DNA of 56,332 nucleotides from Elysia marginata (taxonomy: Eukaryota > Mollusca > Gastropoda > Plakobranchidae), in NCBI GenBank assembly GCA_019649035.1, contig BMAT01002420.1, positions 120,859 through 177,190 on the forward strand. The letters run 5' to 3'. A model generated the notes under the pieces. It ran no database searches. It worked only from the letters and a program-made list of their open reading frames with translations, and was not told the origin of the DNA. Of the stretch, positions 48,862 to 56,332 are shown in pieces. Position 1 is the stretch's first letter. Each line of letters opens with the position of its first letter. The position numbers and the translations under genes were made by a program.

Positions 48862-51108
48862 GTTTGAGGATGATTTGTATTGGTTTATGTGAAAGAGATT
48901 GGATTATATGGCAAAATCCGAAGCAATGTATAGAAAACTTTTAAAACTTGTAAATGGTATCTAAGATTTTTTAAACTTGATTTTAATATATGAGATAGGT
49001 TGGCAAGTTTATTGGGTCGAAGTTAACTGAACTTGAAGAGATCGTAAGCCCTGAGATCATCGCTAATGATGGACTGGGCTTGTAAAAATTTCAATCAATC
49101 AATCAATCAAAGCAATGGTTTAGTTAGAGTAGTGCTGAAGTTAAAAATAGTTTATCGGGTTATGTTTTTTTTTCTAACCTCTCTATTTGTTTCTCTTGAC
49201 GCCCTTTTTTTACGTGTAACAATTTTCATTACCTATCATTGATAAATCTTCAATGAGTTTCGCTCATATTTACTGAAATATAGTTTGTATACATCTTTCC
49301 ATTCTAGCCTTTTTTACTATTTCTTAAATTTTTTACTTCTTTTGCTTATTTCTATCATCTAAACAACTCTCACTCTGCCAAGTACAAGATTTCCCGAGTT
49401 TTAATTATAGATCTTTTAAAACAAAGACTGCTGATAGCATAACAAATTTAAATATTGCAGGCTATAATCTCACTGAAGTCAACGAATTTACTGCGAAGTT
49501 ACAGCACTATGTTGTATCTGAGCATGTTGTATCAATTCCAAAAAGAACACCCGTAAATGAACTGAACGACCTAAGACCTGTAGCTTTAACGCCTATAGTT
49601 ACAAAATGTCTAGAAAAAATTGTATTAAAGGAAATAAAAAATGTTTATCTATTTTTCAAGATCAAATGCAATTTGCATACAGGGAAAAGCGAAGTGTAGA
49701 GGATGCTATTTTGGTACTATTAGACAATGTCTATGGGCACCTTGATTTTCCAAAAAACTACTGTCGGCTTCTCTTTATAGAGTTTTCATCAGCCTTTAAC
49801 ACGATTCAGCCACACCTAATAGTCTCGAAACTCAATCAGATAAATGTAAACAAAAATGTCATTGCCTGGATCCTTGACGTCCTGAGTGAAAGACCACAGT
49901 ACGTCAAATTAAGACAGGAAAATAAATGTTGGAAATCTAATCTAACTGTTACCAATACAGGTGCCCCTCAAGGAGCAGTCTTATCTCCCTTTTTATTTAC
50001 AATTTATACTAACTTCTGTCAACTTAAAGTCAGCGACAGTACTCAGTTAGTTAAATTTGCTGATGATACTAGTATACTTGGGCTAATCAGAGCAGGTGAC
50101 GAAGAAAAGTATAAGAAAACTATTGCCTGGTTTACCCAGTGGTGCGATGATCACTTCCTTCTACTCAACGTCAAAAAGACAAAAGAACTGATAATAGATT
50201 TTAGACACAACAAAACAAAACTTCTGCCCATCTATATAAAAAATGAAGAAGTGGAAAGAGTGACATCATACAAGTATTTAGGTATAACGATTGATGATAG
50301 GCTGTCATGGAAAGAGCATACTAGCAACGTGATAAAAAAGCTTAACACAAGATTGTACTTTCCACGTAAACTTAATTTCTTCCACGTAGATGCTACGCTT
50401 CTTCGACTGTTTTATAAAGCTCTTGTTGAAAGCACTTTGACCTTTGCTATCACTTGCTGGGGAGGAAACACCCAAGAGTGCCAGATAAGAAAAATTAACA
50501 ACATAATCAAAAGAGCAAACAATCTAAGAAAAACCCTGAAACCATTTGATGACTTTGGTTTACTATACTACATTAATATTCAGAAGAAAATTTTGTCAAT
50601 TCTAAAAGATGACTCACATCCCTTGTTCAAACAAATTAAATTTTCCAAAAGATCAGGTAGACCCATTCTTTTTAAGTGTAGATGTGAACGGTACAAAAAT
50701 TCTTTTTTACCATCTGCCTTGAAAATGCTCTAGTCCAATACCGTAACGGATAAACATGTAAGTTAACTTCTTTCTTTTTTGTTAATATTCCTTTTATTAT
50801 TTTTTGTTCTGTTTTATATAGTAGTATTCATGCATATGTGTGTAAGCACAAGTACTGTATTTTTTTTTGTATGTATGCGCTTTTGTTTGTTTCACCCACT
50901 TATATGTATTGATGCTGTGACCAAAAAGAAGAACCTGAAGAGGACAATAATGTTATATTGAATCTTGAATCTTGAATCCTTGTTAATGTTCATTCGTCGA
51001 TATTGTTTAACTAGATTTTTACGATGCTGGAATGTTAATAATTGGCCACCTTTTTATGTTCTTGTGTTATTATCATCATGATTATTTTCCCGCCTTTGTC
51101 ATCCACAG
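48862..51108 (+). other. AMT intron 2 (phase 1)
   Basis: A 2247-bp intron bounded by GT (48862) and AG (51108). Most of it is a CR1/L2/Rex-type LINE relic on the same strand (about 49380-50978). A short (TCAA)n tail at 49091-49110 ends a GC-richer segment from about 49000. That segment may be the 3' end of another retroelement, but this is unproven. Confidence 0.85.
49380..50978 (+). mobile_element. CR1/L2/Rex-type non-LTR retrotransposon, 5'-truncated, reverse transcriptase domain
   Basis: LINE relic in AMT intron 2. A 375-codon frame (49606-50733) reads as the RT domain: 'QMQFAYR' finger region, motif A at 'FIEFSSAFNTI', 'GAPQGAVLSPFLF' (motif B), and the catalytic FADD box at 50056-50067. 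Thumb-type sequence ('LLLNVKKTKE', 'YKYLGITIDD') and the C-terminal 'FYKALVESTL' region follow. The upstream frame (about 49545-49640, 'ELNDLRPVALTPIVTKCLEK') is RT motif 0/1 in a different phase, so one frameshift lies near 49630-49665. Motif A has Glu (codon 49780-49782) where the family has its first catalytic Asp. The element ends in three copies of TTGAATC (50958-50978), the short 3' repeat typical of CR1/L2 elements that lack poly(A). No endonuclease domain is present. It cannot be active; the assignment to the CR1/L2/Rex group is by motif recall. Confidence 0.88.
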
Positions 51109-51391
51109 GAGCTGTAGCTGAGCGAACCAAGTTCATCGCGTATATTATCTTCTCCTTTTTCAACACGTTCGTCTTCTGTTTCCCCGCCCACTGGGTGTGG
51201 GCTAGCTCTGGCTGGCTCTTCAAGTTGGGCGTGGTCGACGTGGCAGGGGACGGGCCAGTGCATCTGGTGGGCGGTGTCACGTCCCTGGTGGCCACTATTA
51301 TGATCAAACCGAGAAGGAACCGGTTTACGCCCGAGGATGATCATGACATGGGTTCCCCTACTGGGGCCCTGTTGGGTCTATTTACACTTTG
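51109..51391 (+). CDS. AMT: Ammonium transporter (AMT/MEP/Rh family), coding exon 3
   Basis: Third coding exon, residues 134-228. The acceptor tccacag ends at 51108 and the donor is ttg|gtacgt (GT at 51392), leaving phase 2. It carries 'GAVAERTKFIA', a hydrophobic helix (about 142-158), then 'AHWVWASSGWL' with W164 in the AmtB Trp148 position. 'DVAGDGPVHLVGG' follows, with D177 and H185 matching the conserved Asp160 and first twin histidine (His168) of AmtB. The exon ends at 'GALLGLFTLW', just before the family's 'GW.GFN.GS' signature. The second twin histidine and the C-terminal helices are not in the window. Full proteins of this family run about 400-500 residues, so roughly half is present. 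The frame stays open to 51614 past the donor, but that tail is intronic. A decayed LINE begins about 200 bp downstream. Confidence 0.94.
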
Positions 51392-51599
51392 GTACGTCTT
51401 GTTAGTTTTAAATGTTTTATGCTTTTGTTGTTCCTTGAGTTGTTTGGTTTTGCTGGGCTTTCTAAATAATGTAAAAAAAGCGACAATTGTTGGTCTCATG
51501 TTTTTTTTTGGTCTAATAGTTTTGTTACTATTATTCTCATTACTATTATTATTATTAAGAACGGATGTCAGACAATCTAATTTTTCCAAGCGTTATGTC

Positions 51600-52715
51600 A
51601 GCCTTACAAGGTGAACTCTCAAAACGCCTTGCACTTGTAGCCTTCTGCAAAATTGTGAAACGTAAGAAAATGGGTTTCCCACAACACCTGATATCAATGA
51701 TTGCTTCTCTTTACCACAATCAAAAAGCAACAATCAGATGGAATAATGCGAATTGTGAACCTTTCAACATCGAAAAAGGAGTGCGTCAAGGCTGTATATT
51801 GTCCCCACACCTCTTCAACTTGTACACAGAACAAATCATGAGACAGGCAGATATAGATGATATGGGTATCAACATAGGCGGCAGAGACATAACAAACCTG
51901 AGATATGCAGACGACACAGCACTCTTATCAGACAACCTCACCAGCATGAAAAGGATATTACACAGAGTCAACAATGCAGGTCAGCAAGCTGGACTCCTAC
52001 TGAATGCCAAAAAGAACAAAGGTTATGCATATACTAGCAAGCAAAGAGTCTAGTAATGTAGAACCAGATATAAAGATAGACAGAACAAGCCTGGAAATGT
52101 AGATAACTTTAAATATCTTGGCTCAATCAAAACATCAGATGGCACATGCACCAAAGATATTAATACAAGAATTGCAATGGCAAAGCAAGGAATGGTCAGC
52201 CTCAATAAAATCTGGAAAGACAAATCAATCCCAAAACCTCTCAAATTTAAACTACTGAAAACTTTGGTTTGGCCAAGAATGCTCTATGGTTGTGAAACGT
52301 GGACAATGAGGAAAGCGGATGAATTAAAGATAGAGGCAGCTGAAATGTGGTTTTTCAGAAGATTACTAAGAGTGAGCTGGAAAGACAGAAGAACAAATGG
52401 AAATGTGTTAGCAGAAATGGGGACTGGAAGGACACTACTATCACTAGTAAAAGAAAGAAGGCTTAAGTACATTGGACATGCAGAAAGAAATACAAAAACC
52501 GATTGAATGAAGACCATCTTCGAAGGAAAAACAGAAGCAAAAAGAGGAAGAGGCAGGCCATCATTATCCTATGTTGACCAAGTCAGTAAAGCAACAGGGC
52601 TGAAGTTACAGAGCATATCGCAGAAAAGTCAGGACAGAGTTATATGGAGAGGGATTGTGAAGTCTTCTTGTGCAGCAGCAAACATCAATCCTGATAATGC
52701 CGCAAGGTAACGAGG
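51600..52715 (+). mobile_element. Non-LTR retrotransposon relic (endonuclease-RT type), RT to C-terminus, in AMT intron 3
   Basis: One reading frame carries the second half of a LINE polyprotein. It has 'GFPQHLISMIASLYHNQKAT', 'KGVRQGCILSPHLFNLYTE' (motif B) and the catalytic YADD at 51904-51915. 'NFKYLGSI' (52110s), 'PRMLYGCETWTM', 'EMWFFRRLLRVSWKD' and 'RRLKYIGHAERN' follow, ending with the 'GRGRP' C-terminal tail at 52710. It is broken by nonsense codons only: TAG and TAA at 52051-52056 and TGA at 52504-52506. The phase is otherwise kept for about 1.1 kb, suggesting a relatively young, point-mutated copy. The segment before motif B (51600-51660) is degenerate and motif A is not clear. It resembles the LINE proteins often misannotated as craniofacial development protein 2-like; the exact clade is not resolved. 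It lies on the AMT strand. Confidence 0.85.
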
Positions 52716-52974
52716 TAAAAGAAAACGATAGGGTTTAGAAATTAAGTTGACTACACCGCAAGTGATACTATATTTATATGTCCTTAAAAGAAAATTATCA
52801 GGACTGGTTCGATGACAAAGATATAAAGATTCAGGAACTCCTTCTTGAGAAGTATGATGCGCAAAAGGCTTGAGTTGCTGACAGACAATCAGGCGCGAAA
52901 AAACCCAATAGCTTTCGCTTTCTCAGTGGTAAAGTTCAGGGGCAGCTGCGACGGTTGAAAGAAGTTAAGTTGAC

Positions 52975-53305
52975 TTAATATGGCCTACCGCGTCTCAGTC
53001 GTCCGAGGGTGACGCCTCCGCAGCTTCTCGGATACTCGTCGACAGTGTCCCGAGCGATGGACCTCAGGTGTTCAAGATCTTCTAGACTTATTAGTTGGCT
53101 GTCAAACACGCGATAGGTCTTTATTGAGAACAATTGGCAATGTTGTTAAAGGGCGGCCTTCAAAATTTTTTTCCGTGTGATATGAAATAGTTGTTCATCG
53201 ACTTATTAGCGGGTATTTCAGAGTTTTTTAGACGGACATGTCCAAACAGGCGCCATCTGCTTTCAAGCATGGAGATAGACAGGGGGCGCTCATCGCACTT
53301 TTTGT
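52975..53305 (-). mobile_element. Non-LTR retrotransposon C-terminal fragment, antisense to AMT
   Basis: Read on the minus strand from about 53305 downward, this gives 'RPLSISMLESRWRLFGHV', 'EIPANKSMNNYF', then after a one-base shift 'FEGRPLTTLPIVLNKDLS', then in a third phase 'LISLEDLEHLRSIARD'. These are the C-terminal blocks of LINE proteins: the 'W.LFGH' block, the 'GRP...L..DL' block and the 'L..LA.DR' block. At least two frameshifts separate them. The same domain order occurs in the relic at 4820-5640, so the two are probably related. No RT core is present. It sits about 260 bp beyond the + strand LINE ending near 52715. Confidence 0.7.
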
Positions 53306-53539
53306 ATAAAGATAAATTTGTGATCATTACATTGAATGCACTGAAAATTTTTGCCATAGAAAATGAGAAAGAATGGTGAAAACGAAAAGCAGGAGAAGTT
53401 CAGAATAAATTATTATGCCGACTCAAAGAATACAAAACTTTTGTTCAAGCCTGAAACTAGCGCTTTCTCTGAAGCATTTTGAAAACCAAATATGTTTATG
53501 TGCTCCAAAAAAAAAAGCCGAGATGGAAAGCATTGATAC

Positions 53540-53950
53540 TTTGATGACACGCTTCCAGTTAAGATAGCCCGCATACCTGGTGGGCATGTCTGATGATAGA
53601 TTATCAAGACAATATTTATACCGAGCTTGCGATTTGGAACAGGAAGACCGACTCTTCACTTCAAAGACACCCTGAATAAAGCTGCTCTGAAAAATTGCAA
53701 CATCGTTAATTAAAGTCCACAGGGATACCACCGCTTCAAGTTCAAACAGGTAGATTATGTGTGGAGTCAGCTTATGACAAAGGGAGCAGCTGCATACCAA
53801 CAGACCAGGCGGAGGTGTGTGCTGAAAAGTATGCAGTAACAAAGATCAGAAGTAAAGCTATGTAGTGTTACATGTGTGGTCTTCTCTGTCCATCCAACTT
53901 TGGACTCAGATTGCAAACATGGGTGCATATGGGGCTGGATTTTTATCATT
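53540..53950 (+). mobile_element. Non-LTR retrotransposon C-terminal tail with zinc-finger-like end
   Basis: Heavily decayed LINE tail. In successive phases the + strand gives 'MSDDRLSRQYLYRA' (about 53590), 'GRPTLHFKDTLNKAALKNCNI' split around 53640-53705, 'VWSQLMTKGAAAYQQTRRR' (about 53760-53815), and 'CPSNFGLRLQTWVHMG' (about 53890-53935). This order matches LINE proteins whose C-terminus ends in a C2H2-like finger ('C..C...F..R.GL..H..'). Several frameshifts and a stop are present. It differs from the neighbouring fragments, so intron 3 holds pieces of three LINE copies. Boundaries are approximate. Confidence 0.6.
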
Positions 53951-53987
53951 TACGGTAATCGACTATATATTATTAGTTGTAGAAGAA

Positions 53988-54000
53988 GAAGTAGAAGTAA

Positions 54001-54077
<77 letters not shown>
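53988..54077. repeat. (AGT)n microsatellite
   Basis: About 25 nearly perfect AGT repeats preceded by AGA/GTAGAA variants. The same motif, in shorter form, opens the window (1-44). Confidence 0.95.
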
Positions 54078-55382
54078 TCAAATGTATAATTAGGCTCTTG
54101 TTTTCTTCACTTTTGTATTGAACAGTATCTTTACGAAGTCACATATTATACAAAGTTACAATATTCGTTACCAAATGGGATAAAAGGACTAGTAAGAAAA
54201 CTTTTCTGGTCGCAATTTTTCATGCATATCAAACCGTATTTTAAGTGTTTTCTCTTCTTGCCAGCTATAATGGCAGTCTTAATTGTATCCGACCTTCTAT
54301 GACATTTTGCTTTGGATACCCGTGCGTACACGACCAGGCTATACCTCAATTAATATCCAATGCCTATAGCTCACTCAATTGTTGTAACGGCTTAATTTAC
54401 GTTTATGGGATTAACGAATAATGATGACACGAAATTCGCATTGTTTTAATAGCCCAGAGACTCAGAGATAAAATATTAATTATTTTGAAAGGCCCAAACA
54501 GTTGAGAAACAGGGTTAGAAAGAGACAGGGAGAGAGAAGTGGGCATAATCTGACTGAGTAATTGACACAGATAATAAAAGCAAAAAGATAGGCTTGTAAC
54601 AGGAAATGAATAGAAAGGATACGAGTTAATGGGAGGGAGGATGAAAGATGAAAAGTATTAAAAAAAGACACTCTGAGGCCAAGAAATTTCATAATTTCAT
54701 GTTTTGAAAATAAGCCATGCTCAGTCAAGCTGACAGATTTTGAAATTATGAATATTATAGTGAAGCACGTTATTGTAGGCTATCAGTTCATGCATTATAG
54801 AAAAGATATGTTATTTCTCTCTCTGTGTGTCTCTCTGTCTCTGTCTCTGTCTGTCTGTCTCTCTCTCTCTCTCTTTCTCTCTCTCTCCCTCTCTCTCTCT
54901 CCCCCTTTCTCTCGTCCTCTTACTCTATCTGTGTAGCATTTACTCTCTTTTGTCGCGGTGAACAAGAAATGCATGCACTCCTCTTAATCCTTCTCGCTCA
55001 ACGAAACACCCCATCCTAATCTGTCCTTCATTTAATCAAAAGGTTCAATAACAATAATCTCTTAGTTCTAATTACATTAAAATAGTTTACGGCTTTGGGT
55101 AAGAAAGTATTTACTAATCGCTTACTTCCTTCGAACGCCCTTAGTCTTCGCCGGTGGGGTAAAAAAAAATAAAAACATTTCCTTGCTTGGTGGGTGTGAT
55201 CTTTCATGATCATTTCTGTTCTGGCTGACACTCTTTCTTCATATAAACTTTCAAGAGATGGCGAATTCGCACCAATTAACTTTTATGCGTCAATGACAAT
55301 TGTGTTCAGTCTTATAAGGTCCTCTTTTGCTGTTCTATCAAAACAGTTACATAAGAATGAAACAGCGCGCGTTACCATGACA
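54078..55382. other. No exon seen (expected AMT intron 3)
   Basis: AT-rich with the CT array at 54814. I looked for the next AMT exon, which should open with 'FGWYGFN'-like coding, and did not find it here or to the window end. Confidence 0.5.
54814..54920. repeat. (CT)n/(GTCT)n microsatellite
   Basis: CT-rich array with TGTCTG interruptions. Confidence 0.93.
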
Positions 55383-55645
55383 TGTTTGAACTTTGGACGT
55401 CCCAGTTAACTGCGACGTTATATCATAGATGGCGCTGGGGACAATTGAAAGCGTGCTGCCACACTATGATGTAAGAAGCTTTTGCGTACACCGCACCCAG
55501 TCACATTATCCTGACATCGGGCCGACCAGATTCAACACTAAATTCATAATGCCAGACACTAGGCGGATCAGTTGCTAATACCAATTTTAAAGTCCTTGGT
55601 TTGACTCGGCCGATGATCGGACCACGCAACTCCCGATCTCAGGTC
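55383..55645 (-). mobile_element. SINE family A, copy A4
   Basis: Minus-strand copy covering the tail-proximal region, the body and part of the tRNA-like head (to about 55645, where the match to the B-box side fades). The outer, A-box part of the head is missing or diverged. It lies in the region expected to be AMT intron 3. Confidence 0.75.
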
Positions 55646-56239
55646 AGAGATATATAAAGAGGAGAGTAAGGGGTAAAGAGAGGGGCCAAAACTGATTGTG
55701 AAAAAGAAACAGATAAATGCTCGTGGAAAAAAAGAACCTTAGGAATAAAAAGTTAATATCATATGAAATAGATGTCACAACGCTAGGGTAAAATAAACAC
55801 TTGGTATACACTGGGTTTGTGCGTTCTTGGGGCAGATAGGAAGAAAGAGACGTGCAAAGAGGTAAAAAAAAAGACAGAAGTAGGTGTACAGTAGAGAAAG
55901 AGAGAGAGAATGTAGAGAAAGGTACACACGCACTCACAACAGGATTCAAGCCGTTGAAATGATAAACAAAATAAAACAAAAAAAAACCGAAATAATAACT
56001 TTGACTGGAATCGCAATTTTTGGTTCAAAAGGTAAATGAAAAGTGAGAAGTGTGAAGAAAAATATTCCGTAAAAAAACAATATAATTATGGACATCCCGT
56101 TTAATCAGTCTTAGAAAATCATAATGGATTATCTACTCTCTGCCTTAACTCCGTAACACAGTCCTGATTCAGCATATAGACCAGGGCAAAAACAAAAGGG
56201 AACATTATTATCTATTGTATCTTTGCCATTGCTCTAGAC
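55646..56239. other. No exon seen
   Basis: Purine-rich on the + strand (AGAGAAAG runs). No coding signal. The 31-bp minisatellite follows. Confidence 0.5.
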
Positions 56240-56332
56240 TGAAAGACTTAAAATCAGTTCTCGATATTCTTGAAAGAGTTCAAATCAGTTCTCGATATTC
56301 TTTAAAGACTTCAAATCAGTTCTCGATATTCT
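56240..56332. repeat. 31-bp minisatellite cut by the window end
   Basis: Exactly three 31-bp units (56240-56270, 56271-56301, 56302-56332), each ending 'CAGTTCTCGATATTCT'. The first ten or so bases vary slightly (TGAAAGACTT, TGAAAGAGTT, TTAAAGACTT). The array probably continues beyond the window. Confidence 0.9.

Noticed and set aside
51392-51614. Open continuation of AMT exon 3 past the donor
   Set aside because: The consensus donor at 51392 coincides with the point where family similarity stops; the continuation is T-rich and becomes LINE-adjacent sequence.
53423-53842. 139-codon minus-strand frame
   Set aside because: It is the antisense shadow of a decayed + strand LINE tail that has recognisable blocks.

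Overview
The window looks like a gene-poor, AT-rich stretch of animal nuclear genome, most likely a mollusc and plausibly a gastropod. The evidence is one spliced animal-type ammonium transporter gene with GT/AG introns, several families of tRNA-derived SINEs, decayed non-LTR retrotransposons, small inverted-repeat DNA transposons and abundant microsatellites. The phylum is inferred from this style and from the transporter, not proven. Nothing prokaryotic was seen: no operons, rRNA genes or CRISPR. A run of 9 Ns (16714-16722) inside a CT repeat is an assembly gap.

The only host gene I can defend is the 5' half of an AMT/MEP/Rh ammonium transporter on the + strand at 45896-51391. Three coding exons join in phase: 45896-46034 with the ATG at 45899, 48598-48861, and 51109-51391. 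Together they give about 228 residues, from the extracellular N-terminus to the start of the 'GW.GFN' signature region. The rest of the protein must lie beyond 56332. All three introns carry mobile-element debris. Intron 1 has a fold-back element, a decayed tRNA-related SINE and a 492-bp inverted-repeat element. Intron 2 has a long CR1/L2/Rex-type reverse transcriptase relic. Intron 3 has three separate LINE fragments on both strands.

The first 45 kb has no convincing protein-coding gene. It holds LINE relics (about 4820-5640 and 26885-27150) and SINE families named here A to E (A: 14037, 20005, 44717, 55383; B: 941, 6378, 19421; C: 325, 25563; D: 5711; E: 47617). It also holds a 240-250 bp terminal-inverted-repeat family (9412, 13783, 44611), a palindromic MITE-like family (2634, 28642), a hAT-like element with a perfect 8-bp target duplication (35804-36228), single fold-backs, and short tandem duplications. 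A degenerate repeat of about 178 bp runs across roughly 38.0-39.6 kb. A GC-rich block at 7340-7713 ending in a consensus splice donor is the best candidate for a noncoding first exon or promoter, but its gene is unknown.

The clearest structural story is nested transposition at 44.6-45.2 kb. A full-length SINE with an 11-bp target duplication sits inside a TIR element, and subtracting the insert gives 241 bp, matching the other two copies (242 and 249 bp). I found no defence system, gene cluster or other obviously new pathway. The candidates for novelty are the repeat families and the ~178-bp periodic array.
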